Source: Deltaproteobacteria bacterium RIFOXYA12_FULL_58_15 (GTDB lineage Bacteria > Myxococcota > XYA12-FULL-58-9). Taken from it: a stretch of DNA of 32,015 bases. Positions 17,513 to 28,208 of the stretch are shown piece by piece. The translations under genes and the position numbers were made by a program. The stretch is taken from assembly GCA_001798605.1 (NCBI GenBank), contig MGST01000268.1:1-32015 (forward strand), in the 5' to 3' direction. Numbering within the stretch: position 1 is the first letter of the stretch; each line of letters starts with the position of its first letter. Under the pieces are notes generated by a model. The model was not told where the DNA came from, made no database searches, and was given only the letters and a program-made list of their open reading frames with translations.

Positions 17513-19227
17513 CGTGGTTGATCCTCAGTGAGAGCGTGTCCGGTGGGCTCTAGCAGGTTGCACAAACCCCGCAGGGGGATGAGCAACCAGTCGGGGCGAT
17601 TGTTGAGCTCGTATTCGAGCTCGTAGGCCGCTTTCTCCAAGAGAAAGACGTCCAAAAGAACAGCGAAATCCTCAGCCGACGCGGGCAGGATGTCTGCAAG
17701 AGCGGCGTGTTCTTTGTAAGCTTGAAGGAAGATGGCGCTTACCCATGCGTGCCATATCCTGGCCCAAAGTTCGAGGGCCGTCTTGTCTTTCGCAAGAATC
17801 GAGTTGTGCTTGAGTGCGCTGACCGAGGCGTAGTGAAAAGAGCGCAACATGCCAGCAACGTCCCGAAGTGGCGAAACCTTCAAACGGCGTTCTCCTATTG
17901 AGTGCAAAGGCTCTCCTTCGAAGTCGATAATAACGAAATCATCACCGGTGTAGAGCACCTGCCCCAGATGGTAATCGCCATGACAGCGGATGCGCTTGGT
18001 GACAATTGTGTGGTCAAGCAGCAGCTTCGTCCTGCGTTCCATCTCCGACTCGAGTGAGAGGACGACTTGAGCATCCGTTTGGAGCGCGTCAGGGACGGTG
18101 TCCATACGCCGACGAAGGAGATCAAATGCTTGGACATTGCGGGCGTGAATCGACTCGTAGAGCGACTGCTGGTAGCGAGGGGTGAACGGCTCCGGGGCAA
18201 AGTCCTTTCCGGTCCCGGAGGCAAGCGCCGCGTGCAACTCTCCGGTTCGTTTGCCCAACAGCGCAGCCATCATGACGTAGGATCCAAGAGTGCTCACGAC
18301 CTTCGCTGGTATGTCACCGCCACCCAACAAAGGGGTGCTCCGAACGGGCATCGGGCAGTCATTGGATTTTGCGTTGCTGGTCAATACATGCGTAAAGTAG
18401 TGGATCAGGGAGCCGAGGGTGAAGGTCCAGGCGTCACTCTCATTGGGGACGAAGCGTTGCAGCATGGCCACCGTGATCGGCTGCTTGCCGGGGCGGTGGT
18501 ACTCCATGGCGCCCGCAACTTCGGGGGCATGGGCAAAATGGGCCTCCTCGGTGAGAAACCGCCCCACTTCAAGATCTGGATTGACACCTTCTTCGGTGCG
18601 TCGGAACAGCTTGAGAATCAACTTGTCGCCATAACGGACCGAAGTGTTGCTTTGCTCAGCTTGTACCACGTGTGCCACGAAAGAGGTGGGCTCCGCAGTG
18701 AGGAGAGACTCGAGAGCTCGGGTTGGCGTGGCGACCAGCTTGCCTCCATCGCCGTGCAGCGTGGTTTGGCGGGCGATGGTGTCGAGCAAGGCGTGGCAGA
18801 AATCGCGGTCATCGAGAGCCTCGAAGAGAACGCCCATCTTTTCTTGTTCACCCTTGATGTGTACGCGGGCAATGACAACGTTGTTCTGATAACGATCAGC
18901 GGCGGGAAATTCGTCGTCGGTGGCACAGGTCAGGGTGAGAAAATAGGTCTCTGATGGTCCCTCGTCGTAGTTGACTTCGGTCATCGCGAAAACGGCTGTC
19001 GATTCACCGTAGGGCAATTGAACGGTTTCGAGGATCTCTGCGCGTGTGACGGGCCTAGCTTTTCCACCGAACCACCGTCGTCCGGCGAGGTATTTCGGCA
19101 AGAGCTCTTCGACAACGCCCCTGTTCGATACTTCGAACAATCGCGTCCAATGGCCCTCGGCTTCGAGGACTGTGTTCTGCATGCGGCCCCCTTCTTTTGC
19201 GCTCTTTACCGCGACTTGCTTCGACAT
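17509..19227 (-). CDS. mak: Maltokinase (Mak/Pep2-like)
   Basis: 572-residue kinase of the aminoglycoside-phosphotransferase-like fold that phosphorylates maltose to alpha-maltose 1-phosphate, the donor for GlgE. The N-terminal region has [18 protein letters not shown], characteristic of maltokinases. The kinase core shows [15 protein letters not shown] followed by VIIDFEGEP, the catalytic and metal-binding segments. In many bacteria this domain is fused to trehalose synthase; here it is free-standing and no treS is seen nearby. It begins 11 bp after the glgE stop and overlaps glgB by 4 bp. An ATG at 19182 has a better ribosome site (AAGGGGG) and may be the true start, shortening the protein by 15 residues. 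Confidence 0.9.
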   Translation of the reverse strand: MSKQVAVKSAKEGGRMQNTVLEAEGHWTRLFEVSNRGVVEELLPKYLAGRRWFGGKARPVTRAEILETVQLPYGESTAVFAMTEVNYDEGPSETYFLTLTCATDDEFPAADRYQNNVVIARVHIKGEQEKMGVLFEALDDRDFCHALLDTIARQTTLHGDGGKLVATPTRALESLLTAEPTSFVAHVVQAEQSNTSVRYGDKLILKLFRRTEEGVNPDLEVGRFLTEEAHFAHAPEVAGAMEYHRPGKQPITVAMLQRFVPNESDAWTFTLGSLIHYFTHVLTSNAKSNDCPMPVRSTPLLGGGDIPAKVVSTLGSYVMMAALLGKRTGELHAALASGTGKDFAPEPFTPRYQQSLYESIHARNVQAFDLLRRRMDTVPDALQTDAQVVLSLESEMERRTKLLLDHTIVTKRIRCHGDYHLGQVLYTGDDFVIIDFEGEPLHSIGERRLKVSPLRDVAGMLRSFHYASVSALKHNSILAKDKTALELWARIWHAWVSAIFLQAYKEHAALADILPASAEDFAVLLDVFLLEKAAYELEYELNNRPDWLLIPLRGLCNLLEPTGHALTEDQPR

Positions 19228-19238
19228 CGGCGATTGCC

Positions 19239-21245
<2,007 letters not shown>

Positions 21246-21363
21246 GGGGATGATTATTAATACGGCTGCGCCGCTGGTGCAAAAGCTCATATTCGCTGGG
21301 TTCTCACTCCCATTTCAGCCACTGGGAGCTCTGTGCTAGGCTGGACCGCCTCTGGAGGTAGCC
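21246..21363. promoter_or_regulatory. Divergent promoter region, glgE operon / HAD gene
   Basis: 118 bases between two divergent transcription units, so promoters for both are expected. On the plus strand GGAGG at 21354-21358 is the ribosome site of the HAD gene, and TAGGCT (about 21338) could be its -10. On the minus strand an AT-rich TATTAAT lies just upstream of the glgE start but is too close to the ATG to be a comfortable -10 unless the message is nearly leaderless. No clear operator repeat is seen. Confidence 0.35.
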
Positions 21364-22110
21364 ATGACGATTCAAGCCATCAGCTTTGACCTTTGGGACA
21401 CACTGGTTGTCGACGATTCCGACGAGGCGAAGCGAGCGGCGCAGGGTTTGCGCTCCAAACGGGAAGAGCGGCGATACCTCACTTGGCAGGCGGTCAAAGA
21501 GTACAGCGATTTGAGTCTCGAGCAAGTGACCCTGGGCTTTGATGTCCTTGATGCCGCCTTCAACAAGATGTGGCACGACCAGTTTGTGACCTGGCCCGTT
21601 GACGAACGTCTTGCCGTGTTGTTGAAGGGCTTGGGTTGTCAACTCCCCGAGCACGAATTCAGGAAGCTCATCGACGTGCAGTCACAAATGGAAGTGGTGA
21701 TTCCTCCCGAAGCCATCGATGGCGTGCACGCGGCCCTCGAAAATCTGTCTGGGCGTTACCGCATGTGTGTTGTCTCTGACGCGGTGTTCACACCGGGCCG
21801 CTGCTTGCGCGAGCTTTTGGCTCACCATGACCTCGAACGGTTTTTTGAGGCCTTCGTCTTTTCTGACGAGGCAGGCCGCTCCAAGCCGCACCGCAGCGTC
21901 TTTGACGCTGCAGCACAAAAGATGTGCGTGCCTCTCGCGAACATGGTGCACATTGGTGATCGGCAACACAACGACGTCGAGGGCGCGCACGCGGTAGGGA
22001 TGAAGGCAATTCTTTTCACCGCCTCGCGGGCGATTGACGAACCTGGTAATACCGCGGACGCGGTGTGCGGCACCTACGCGGAGCTACCAAGGATTATTGA
22101 TTCGCTCTAA
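21364..22110 (+). CDS. HAD-superfamily hydrolase (phosphatase)
   Basis: 248-residue haloacid-dehalogenase-like protein, probably a phosphatase for a small phosphorylated metabolite. All four HAD motifs are present: SFDLWDTLV with nucleophile D9 and D12, VVSDA with S138, K174 in GRSKPHRSVF, and GDRQHNDVEGAH with D199 and D204. Residues about 15-120 form the C1-type helical cap. The ribosome site GGAGG lies five bases before the ATG. It is divergent from glgE and 82 bp before a glutamine amidotransferase gene on the same strand. Substrate unknown; the motif with Trp before the second Asp is common in this subfamily. Confidence 0.88.
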   Translation: MTIQAISFDLWDTLVVDDSDEAKRAAQGLRSKREERRYLTWQAVKEYSDLSLEQVTLGFDVLDAAFNKMWHDQFVTWPVDERLAVLLKGLGCQLPEHEFRKLIDVQSQMEVVIPPEAIDGVHAALENLSGRYRMCVVSDAVFTPGRCLRELLAHHDLERFFEAFVFSDEAGRSKPHRSVFDAAAQKMCVPLANMVHIGDRQHNDVEGAHAVGMKAILFTASRAIDEPGNTADAVCGTYAELPRIIDSL

Positions 22111-22192
22111 TGCGCTGATTCATTCAGGTCATCATTGGAGCGGTTGTCTGGGTATTGAGCATCAACTCGAGCAACATGGGACGAAAAAAACA

Positions 22193-23044
22193 ATGACAGT
22201 TCGATTTTTGGTTATCGATGGTTACTCCAAGGAAGGTCGGCAAGATCTGGTCCAAGGTGGCGCAAGCATGGCGGGCAATCTCTATGAGCGCATGATTACG
22301 CGCATCCTGCCCGATGCCGCCTGTGACATCATCTTTCCCTCAGACGAAGGTGGTGCGCTCCCAAGTGGTGCGGCACTCGAACAATACGACGCCATCGCAT
22401 GGACAGGGTGCTCACTCACCATCTACGACGACGACCCAAGAGTGCACCGCCAGGTGGGTTTGGCTCGAGCTGCATTCGAGAAGGGCATTCCCAGCTTCGG
22501 CTCGTGTTGGGGTGTGCAGATGGCAGTATTCGCAGCCGGTGGCGTTGTTGCGCCACACCCCCACGGTCGTGAGATGGGCATTGCCCGCAAGATTCAGCTC
22601 ACCGATGCCGGACGCGGTCATCCCATGTATGCTGGCAAGTCGACCGTGTTCGATGGATTCATCAGTCACGTCGATGAGGTGACGCACTTGCCTCCAGGCG
22701 CGGTACAGCTGTCGCATAATCCCTACACCCGGGTGCAGTCAGCAGCGGTGACCCACGGCCGTGGGACGTTCTGGGGATTGCAGTATCATCCCGAGTACGA
22801 TCTCCACGAAATGGCGCGGCTCACGTTCTGTCGCATCGACAAACTCATCGGCGGTGGATTCTTCAAAGATCGCCAGGCGGCGCTCACCTTTGTCGAGACA
22901 ATGGAAGCGCTGCATCAGGATCCGAGTCGTAAGGATTTGGCGTGGCTTCTGGGCATCGACACCGACATCACCGACGTTGGCGTACGTCAATGTGAGGTGA
23001 AGAACTGGATCGAGAGGCTGGTGCTCCCGAGCATTCGCAAGTAG
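22193..23044 (+). CDS. GMP synthase-like class I glutamine amidotransferase
   Basis: 283-residue stand-alone class I glutaminase-like protein. The catalytic triad is visible: C105 in PSFGSCWGVQMAV, then H199 and E201 in GLQYHPEYD. The oxyanion region TGCSLTIYDDD (71-81) and the GREMGIARKI strand also fit the GuaA-like GATase fold. No synthetase domain is attached, so it probably acts with a separate partner or as a gamma-glutamyl hydrolase/amidase, as several stand-alone homologues do. The C-terminal about 75 residues extend past the GATase core. The ATG at 22193 fits the domain start; the ribosome site is weak. It follows the HAD gene and may be co-transcribed. Confidence 0.88.
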   Translation: MTVRFLVIDGYSKEGRQDLVQGGASMAGNLYERMITRILPDAACDIIFPSDEGGALPSGAALEQYDAIAWTGCSLTIYDDDPRVHRQVGLARAAFEKGIPSFGSCWGVQMAVFAAGGVVAPHPHGREMGIARKIQLTDAGRGHPMYAGKSTVFDGFISHVDEVTHLPPGAVQLSHNPYTRVQSAAVTHGRGTFWGLQYHPEYDLHEMARLTFCRIDKLIGGGFFKDRQAALTFVETMEALHQDPSRKDLAWLLGIDTDITDVGVRQCEVKNWIERLVLPSIRK

Positions 23045-23054
23045 CAGCGCAATC

Positions 23055-23079
23055 TCGACGCGAGCACAACGCTCGTCGA
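23055..23079. terminator. Hairpin between convergent genes
   Basis: TCGA-CG-CGAGC-ACAAC-GCTCG-TCGA can fold into a nine-pair stem with a two-base bulge and a five-base loop. It sits in the 45-bp gap between two convergent stop codons, where a bidirectional terminator would be expected. There is no clear U-run on either side, so function is uncertain. Confidence 0.35.
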
Positions 23080-23089
23080 AATGTATCGG

Positions 23090-23290
23090 TCAGTGGATGG
23101 TGAAAGTCTTTCGGTACTCGGCGTTGATTTGGGCGCTGATCCAAGCGTCTATCTCCGCTTCACTCATTTCTTGGTCGATCACAGGTGCCTTCACCCGTTC
23201 GGGGGGTGCGGCTGTGGCCAGGGCGACAATACCGCTGGTGGCGAGCATGGCCAGGGAGGCGGCGAGCATGGCGTAAAAGGTGTTTCTCAT
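23090..23290 (-). CDS. Small exported protein, unknown function
   Basis: 66-residue protein. A signal peptide-like start (MRNTFYAMLAASLAMLAT through ATA-A, about residues 1-28) precedes a short acidic, probably helical mature part (VIDQEMSEAEIDAWISAQINAEYRK). The start at 23290 is well supported: GGAGGG lies five bases before the ATG. It sits 76 bp downstream of the large exported Trp-repeat protein gene on the same strand, so the two may work together. No family is recognised and no cysteine suggests lipidation. Confidence 0.6.
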   Translation of the reverse strand: MRNTFYAMLAASLAMLATSGIVALATAAPPERVKAPVIDQEMSEAEIDAWISAQINAEYRKTFTIH

Positions 23291-23366
23291 CAGATCCCTC
23301 CAAGCTGTGGCAACGTCAGTCAATTGCGCAATCGAGTAGACGTCACGGGACACCACAGTTGTACGG

Positions 23367-26123
23367 TTACCTGACCGAGCCGTCAAAAAAGTGGCGCCGA
23401 CGAAGAAGCCAGAGCAACATCGCCAACAACCCGACCGCCAATGTCGCCACGAGGGGCAACCGGAAACCCAGGGCAACATCGACACCGCGGGTGTTGAACC
23501 GCAGTCTCGCGAGGATACGGGGCAATGTGCCGACCTCGGTTTCGAGGGCCGCGGCCAATTCCTCTCCGCCAGCTTCCACCAACTCTTGCCAAGCGCGCCA
23601 ACCGTGCAGGTGGCGTTGCAGCTCGAGAGGGAGAGGAGACGGCGGCGCAGCCATTTTCGACGCCTTCTCTTCGTCAGTTAGGGCGTGCCAGTCTGGCCAG
23701 TGAACAGCGGCCTGTTCAATCTCCGACAACGAAGCATACCATTTTTGAGTGCGGTGGTTTCGCTCGACGTCTGGCAATCCCCACCACCACTCGGCGAGCT
23801 CGGCGCGTTCGGGCTCGCCCCGGGAGCTCAACCAGGCGAGCACGCGGATCGTGCGCTCGTCGCCCCAGGTGGTCTTACCTTCCTTGTCGGTGTGCTGGGC
23901 TTTGACCGCGGCGACGTGGTTTGTGTTAGCTCTAGCCCGCCAGGCGGCAATGGCTTTGTCGCGGCCGGCGGCGCTCGAAAGTTGCCACCATCTTTCGACT
24001 TCGTCGCGCACTTCCGGGGGCTCGTCAGCCAGCCAGGCTTCGACCTGCAACAGCTGCAGATCTCGGGCGCTCCAAATGGCAGGCGGTTGTGCCATTAGGA
24101 TTGCGCGCTCCCTGGCGCCAAACAATTGCGACCAAGTTTGCAGCCACTTCGTTCGTTGCGAGCTCGGAACGCCGGCCCACCAGGTGGTCAGCAACCGTTC
24201 ACGTTCGTCGGTGGGTTTCTTGTTCCAGTTGGCCAACTCGGTCTCGAGGGCATTGGCGTCGGCGAGGGCTGCGCGTGCGGACAACTCGGTCTGAGTTGGG
24301 TGGGTCACCTTTGCGAGGCCGCGTTTGGCGAGCGCAAGGGCTGCGCCCATATTTGCTTGGACCTGCTCGCTAACAGAGCAGGCATCTGGTGGCAGGGCAG
24401 CGTCCTGGTTCTCTGCCACCGCTTCGACGCTATAGCGCATACCCGCTGCGAGAAAGGCCAATGGCAATCGGTCTTGGTACTGGGTGGTGCCTGCGGGCAC
24501 TCGGGCGACGTTGCGGGCATCGCCCGTGCGATCGACCCGCAGGACTCGATACCATGCCACCGTGGGCAGGCCTTGATCGACGGCCAATGCGCCACGGTCG
24601 GGGCTGCCGGTGATGTCGCTGGGTGATTTTTCCCAGGTAACGGTGACGACGTCGTGCTTTTCGTAGAAATTGTCGCGGCTCGGGTCTGTGGCAGCGAGCT
24701 TTGCGTGGATCACCCGAGCACCGGCGAGGATGCGGGGCAGGTGCGCGGCGACGGCCTCGATGCCGGGTCCCTCCACCGCGAAGGTGCTGACCGGCACGAC
24801 GCGATAGAGGGGTGGGGCAACGGGCAGCTCCTTCCATGTCTCGGTGAAGCTGCCGCGCCCAGGAGCTTCCTCCGCCACCAACTCGGCGACCTCGGCGACC
24901 CCCTCGAGGGTCTGCCCCGCGAGCACGAGAGCGCGCTCCGCAGGGTAGCCCTGGCAGCGGTACTCTGCTGCCAGTCGCTCGCGCATGCCCGCGAGGTTCT
25001 GGGTGCGATAGATGCGTATCGCGCTCGGCCGTGGTTGGTCTTGGGGTGGATTCCATTCGAGTCGCGCTTCCACATTTTTGTCGCTCTCCTTCTCACTCTC
25101 CTTTTTTCTCTCCTTCTCGCTCTCAACCAGCCAAACCGAGAGGGTGCCGCCAATGGGCCCAGGTGGTTGCAACATTCTAGAGTGCAACTTCTCGACTTCG
25201 TCGACCTGGGATTGCACTTGCTGCAACAGCTCGGCAAAGCCTGTTGTCGACAATTGCATTTCAAAGCCGATGTGCAATCCTGCCTCTTCTGCGACAGCGA
25301 TCAAATCGAGGGCATGGCCCAAGGACAGCTCGAGCCGGCGATAGGCGCGGAAGTGGTCATCGAGGGTGGCCTTCTTCTTGCGCAGCTTGACGATGCGTTG
25401 CTCCGCCTTTGCTGTCTCGTCGAGAGCCTGGCTGATGTTGGTGAGCATGGTGTCAGGGTCGATCATTCGCATGTGAACGGGCCGTTGCCGCGAAAACAGA
25501 TCGAGCACGGCATGGGCGGACTGGCACACACCACGCAAACCACGCACGAGATCTTCAAGGGGCTCTGCCACCTCACCATACCGAGTCGCATTGGCGAGAC
25601 GCTCCAGCGAGTCGACGACCTCGGCGTGATAGCCTCGCGCCACAGGGGACAGGGCATCAGTCGGGACGCGGCTGGGAACATTGTCGTTGAGCCGGCCAAA
25701 CACCTCGACCGCTGGTGCCGGCAACAAAGCCGCGGGGCCTCCGGCGGCGGTCTTCGCAGCCTCGTCGATGCGCTCGATGGCGACGACGATCTCGACCAAC
25801 GACAGACGGTAGAGGTCGATCAGCGCCTCAAGGCTGGAGGCGGCGCGGTGCAAACTGCCGAGCCGAGCTGTGGCCGTAGGTTCAAAGGCGTCAGGACCGA
25901 CCTCGGTAGACCCATCCGCTGGATCGCCCAGGGTGCCGGCGGACTCGCCAACGCTGCCGGTGGAACCGCTGACGCTGCCAGCGGAATCACCGACGCTGCC
26001 AGCGGACTCGCTGCTGCTGCCAGCGGAATCACTGATGCCGGTGTGCGGCTCTTGTGCCACAAGGAGTGATGGAAACATCAGAGCCGTGAGGATGAATGAG
26101 AGCTCTGTGCGTGATTGCATCAT
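23367..26123 (-). CDS. Large exported membrane-tethered protein with Trp-rich repeats
   Basis: 918-residue protein of unknown function. Signal peptide at residues 1-23. Residues 31-70 are a Ser/Gly/Ala low-complexity tract (SAGSVGDSAGSVSGSTGSVGE), then a helical, partly coiled region (about 85-320) and a Glu/Lys run (335-350). Two fibronectin-III-like segments follow (about 350-460 and 490-590, with WNPPQ and YSVEAVAENQ). Residues 625-825 hold three copies of a Trp-rich helical repeat. The C-terminus has one membrane helix (about 887-907) followed by RRRH, predicting tethering in the inner membrane with the bulk outside. The ribosome site GGAGG lies eight bases before the second of two adjacent ATGs. 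The 66-aa exported protein gene follows. No enzyme motif is seen. Confidence 0.75.
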   Translation of the reverse strand: MMQSRTELSFILTALMFPSLLVAQEPHTGISDSAGSSSESAGSVGDSAGSVSGSTGSVGESAGTLGDPADGSTEVGPDAFEPTATARLGSLHRAASSLEALIDLYRLSLVEIVVAIERIDEAAKTAAGGPAALLPAPAVEVFGRLNDNVPSRVPTDALSPVARGYHAEVVDSLERLANATRYGEVAEPLEDLVRGLRGVCQSAHAVLDLFSRQRPVHMRMIDPDTMLTNISQALDETAKAEQRIVKLRKKKATLDDHFRAYRRLELSLGHALDLIAVAEEAGLHIGFEMQLSTTGFAELLQQVQSQVDEVEKLHSRMLQPPGPIGGTLSVWLVESEKERKKESEKESDKNVEARLEWNPPQDQPRPSAIRIYRTQNLAGMRERLAAEYRCQGYPAERALVLAGQTLEGVAEVAELVAEEAPGRGSFTETWKELPVAPPLYRVVPVSTFAVEGPGIEAVAAHLPRILAGARVIHAKLAATDPSRDNFYEKHDVVTVTWEKSPSDITGSPDRGALAVDQGLPTVAWYRVLRVDRTGDARNVARVPAGTTQYQDRLPLAFLAAGMRYSVEAVAENQDAALPPDACSVSEQVQANMGAALALAKRGLAKVTHPTQTELSARAALADANALETELANWNKKPTDERERLLTTWWAGVPSSQRTKWLQTWSQLFGARERAILMAQPPAIWSARDLQLLQVEAWLADEPPEVRDEVERWWQLSSAAGRDKAIAAWRARANTNHVAAVKAQHTDKEGKTTWGDERTIRVLAWLSSRGEPERAELAEWWWGLPDVERNHRTQKWYASLSEIEQAAVHWPDWHALTDEEKASKMAAPPSPLPLELQRHLHGWRAWQELVEAGGEELAAALETEVGTLPRILARLRFNTRGVDVALGFRLPLVATLAVGLLAMLLWLLRRRHFFDGSVR

Positions 26124-26261
26124 GTGGTGCGCCTCCAGGCTAATCTATCGATAGCGCTGACCTTTTCCGGACTGCGGCGGGAGCAGGAAAACAGATAGCG
26201 ATGCGCGCGGTGCCGGTCAATTGCCGTCTGTGCGAGCCACAGTTCACGGATGCTTGAGAAC

Positions 26262-26295
26262 CACAGAAGATCTGTGATCATAGCCCACAGAAGAT
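26262..26295. repeat. Palindrome and direct repeat upstream of toxin-antitoxin genes
   Basis: CACAGA-AGA-TCTGTG (26262-26276) is a perfect six-base inverted repeat, and the word CCACAGAAGAT occurs at 26261-26271 and again at 26285-26295, 24 bp apart. It lies about 100 bp upstream of the antitoxin gene and could be an operator, since such operons are often autorepressed. Downstream, at 26319-26340, GAGGCGACC is tandemly repeated. Role inferred from position only. Confidence 0.35.
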
Positions 26296-26388
26296 GATTT
26301 GTTGGCTTCTTTGGCCGTCGAGGCGACCGAGGCGACCGAGGAAGAAGAACACGTTGAGGTCTAGCCGAGAGGCGTTTTGAGGTTTACG

Positions 26389-26628
26389 ATGAGAGGTATG
26401 TGTACACTCAAAGCAGTGGTCCATGGCGGCCGTGTTGTGGTTGAAGAGCCGGTCGATTATCCAGACGGGACCGTGGTCGAGCTCGCCGTTGTTGAGACGG
26501 GCGATGAGGACTTGACCGAAGCTCAGTTGGCTCGCTTGGATGCCTCTTTGGATGCGTCACGCAAAGAGCTCGAAGCTGGCAAAGGCATTCCCGCTGAAGA
26601 AGTGATTCGGAGGCTACGCGCCAAGTGA
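26389..26628 (+). CDS. AF2212-like (DUF104-type) antitoxin
   Basis: 79-residue antitoxin candidate. Its N-terminal half (LKAVVHGGRVVVEEPVDYPDGTVVELAVVE) matches the small beta-barrel pattern of AF2212/DUF104 proteins, where a GGR-V turn is followed by E-P-V-x-x-P-x-G-T-x-V-x-L. The C-terminal half is a charged helix ending in EEVIRRLRAK, the usual toxin-binding tail. I start at the ATG at 26389 because GAGG lies six bases upstream; a TTG at 26377 and an ATG at 26398 are also in frame. The end overlaps the toxin start by 4 bp (GTGA). Confidence 0.72.
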   Translation: MRGMCTLKAVVHGGRVVVEEPVDYPDGTVVELAVVETGDEDLTEAQLARLDASLDASRKELEAGKGIPAEEVIRRLRAK

Positions 26629-26927
26629 CCCAGGTCACCCTTTCTCCCCGAGCCCTACGACAGGCGGACGTGGCAGATGATTGGTGGCGAACCCACCGCG
26701 ACGCCGCTCCACATTTGTTCGAGTCTGAGCTTTGCGATGCCATGACTCTGTTGGCTGTCAAACCCGAGATCGGGCGACCATATCCGCGTCCACGTCATCC
26801 CGACATCCGCCGCTTGATTCTCATCCGGACTCGCCACCACGTGTATTACGAGTACCACCGCGATGATGACGAAGTTTGGATCATGGACGTTTGGAGCGCT
26901 GTGCGTGGCAACGACCCGCCGTTGTGA
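26625..26927 (+). CDS. RelE/ParE-family toxin
   Basis: 100-residue RelE/ParE-fold protein. LSPRALRQADVADDWWRTHR is the family's first strand and helix, then PEIGRPYPRPRHPDIRRLIL, HHVYYEYHRDDDEVWIMDVWSAVRGNDPPL, the normal ParE pattern ending in V-W-x-x-x-R-x-x-x-P. ParE proteins poison gyrase, whereas RelE-type relatives cut mRNA at the ribosome; which applies cannot be told. It starts at a GTG inside the antitoxin stop, so the two are coupled. Pairing with an AF2212-like antitoxin rather than ParD or RelB is a recognised combination. Confidence 0.85.
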   Translation: MTQVTLSPRALRQADVADDWWRTHRDAAPHLFESELCDAMTLLAVKPEIGRPYPRPRHPDIRRLILIRTRHHVYYEYHRDDDEVWIMDVWSAVRGNDPPL

Positions 26928-27099
26928 ACGCAGCCGCCTGTACGTCTGCTGCAAGGCATTTCAAAAGGTGCTAAATCGGAAGAATCGAGGCCACCTCATA
27001 GTCGCCGCAGACACCGCAGACACCAATGGCCTGCGCCAAAGGGATGCAGAGTGTTAGAGTGTCATTCTTCGCTTTGCGGACCGCCCGAGAAGGGATAAA

Positions 27100-28119
27100 G
27101 TGCCCGCGATTTGCTCGAATGGGACACAATTCTTCTCGGGTAGTCTTATGAACAACAGTCTTGCCCTCGACAGTCGCGATCTGATGTGTGAATTGCGACA
27201 GCTCCTTATAGACCTCGATCCCGCCACCTGGCGCGCCGAGCTGCAACAAAACGCGCACTTGCGCTTGCATAGGATTCGGCAGGATCTTCGGGAGCTGTTG
27301 GTCACCGATTACCGCGAGCGCTTTGCGACCCTGCGCAGCCACATCGAAGAGTTGGCAGAGCAAATTGAGGCCTATTACGTCAGGCTCGATGCCTCGACCG
27401 CAGATCTTCGCGCCCGCTGGTCGACTTTCCGCAAGGAAGTGCAACCACGTTTTGAGTTGGTGGTCGCGGGTCTGCGTGACCATTCAGTGCATGTGCCGAG
27501 TCTGCGGCCCACCAACTACACTCGCAACCTCTTTCATGTTGGCAACGCAGCGGTCGCCGCGGTTGCGATTGCCCTTTTGTCGAGTGCCACCGTGATGACC
27601 GCCATGATTGCGACCATTGCGGGGACCGCTTGGACGTTGGAGTATTTGCGTCGCGATGACCCACGGCTCAACACCTGGCTGATGGCGCTGTTTAGCAAGG
27701 TCTCGCATCCCCACGAAGCCTTCCGGGTGAACTCTGCCACCTGGTTCTCCACGGCCTTGCTCATCGTGTCCTTGACCGGCGATCCGCTGATCATGACCAT
27801 CTCCGTGGTCATTCTCGGTGTTGGCGATCCTGCTGCCGCAATTGTTGGTCGCCGTTTCGGCAGGTTGCGTTTGGCCAACGGACGATCCCTCGAGGGGACG
27901 TTGGCATTTGTTCTTTTCGGTGCCTTAGCAACTCTCGCCGTGGTCTTACCTTTGTATGGTGATGATGCCTACCCCTGGCCATTGATTGCCATGGCCATCT
28001 TGGCAGCCACGGTCGCCGGTTCTATTGCCGAAATGTTCAGTCGTCGCATCGACGACAATCTCACCATAGCCGTGGCGAGTGCGGCGGTGGCGTGGGGAGT
28101 GCTCGCGATCGGCCTCTGA
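27100..28119 (+). CDS. Dolichol kinase/CTP-dependent lipid kinase-like membrane protein
   Basis: 339-residue membrane protein. The C-terminal 200 residues resemble the SEC59/DGK1/VTE5 group, which uses CTP to phosphorylate polyprenols, diacylglycerol or phytol: LGVGDPAAAIVGRRFG at 239-254, GRSLEGTLAF at 261-270 and E311 with RRIDDN at 316-320, in the expected order between about six hydrophobic segments. Residues 25-130 are a soluble helical, probably coiled-coil extension not usual for the family. The GTG at 27100 has AAGGGA just upstream; an ATG at 27148 (MNNSLALD) is an alternative start with a poor ribosome site. It is a single gene; substrate unknown. Confidence 0.7.
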   Translation: MPAICSNGTQFFSGSLMNNSLALDSRDLMCELRQLLIDLDPATWRAELQQNAHLRLHRIRQDLRELLVTDYRERFATLRSHIEELAEQIEAYYVRLDASTADLRARWSTFRKEVQPRFELVVAGLRDHSVHVPSLRPTNYTRNLFHVGNAAVAAVAIALLSSATVMTAMIATIAGTAWTLEYLRRDDPRLNTWLMALFSKVSHPHEAFRVNSATWFSTALLIVSLTGDPLIMTISVVILGVGDPAAAIVGRRFGRLRLANGRSLEGTLAFVLFGALATLAVVLPLYGDDAYPWPLIAMAILAATVAGSIAEMFSRRIDDNLTIAVASAAVAWGVLAIGL

Positions 28120-28130
28120 GGGCCTCTGAG
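28111..28130. repeat. Perfect 10-bp tandem duplication over a stop codon
   Basis: GGCCTCTGAG occurs twice head to tail. The first copy carries the TGA stop of the lipid kinase-like gene (28117-28119). A simple recent slippage duplication is the likely cause. Confidence 0.8.
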
Positions 28131-28208
28131 GGTGCCATACACGGGGTCATTGAGGGCCACACACGGGCGAAGCTCGTCACCACTGTCTGACTACGTTCGA
28201 ATCGTGGA

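Noticed and set aside
18067-18954. 295-codon plus-strand frame opposite the maltokinase gene
   Set aside because: Antisense shadow of a gene with clear kinase motifs and operon context.
24654-26069. 471-codon open frame opposite the 918-aa protein gene
   Set aside because: The minus-strand gene has a signal peptide, internal repeats, membrane anchor and a good ribosome site; the antisense frame has none.
28191-28207. T-arm-like sequence CTACG-TTCGAAT-CGTGG suggesting a tRNA or tRNA fragment
   Set aside because: The five-pair stem and TTCGAAT loop fit a T-arm, but no matching acceptor, D-arm or anticodon arm lies upstream and the following bases lack an acceptor partner.
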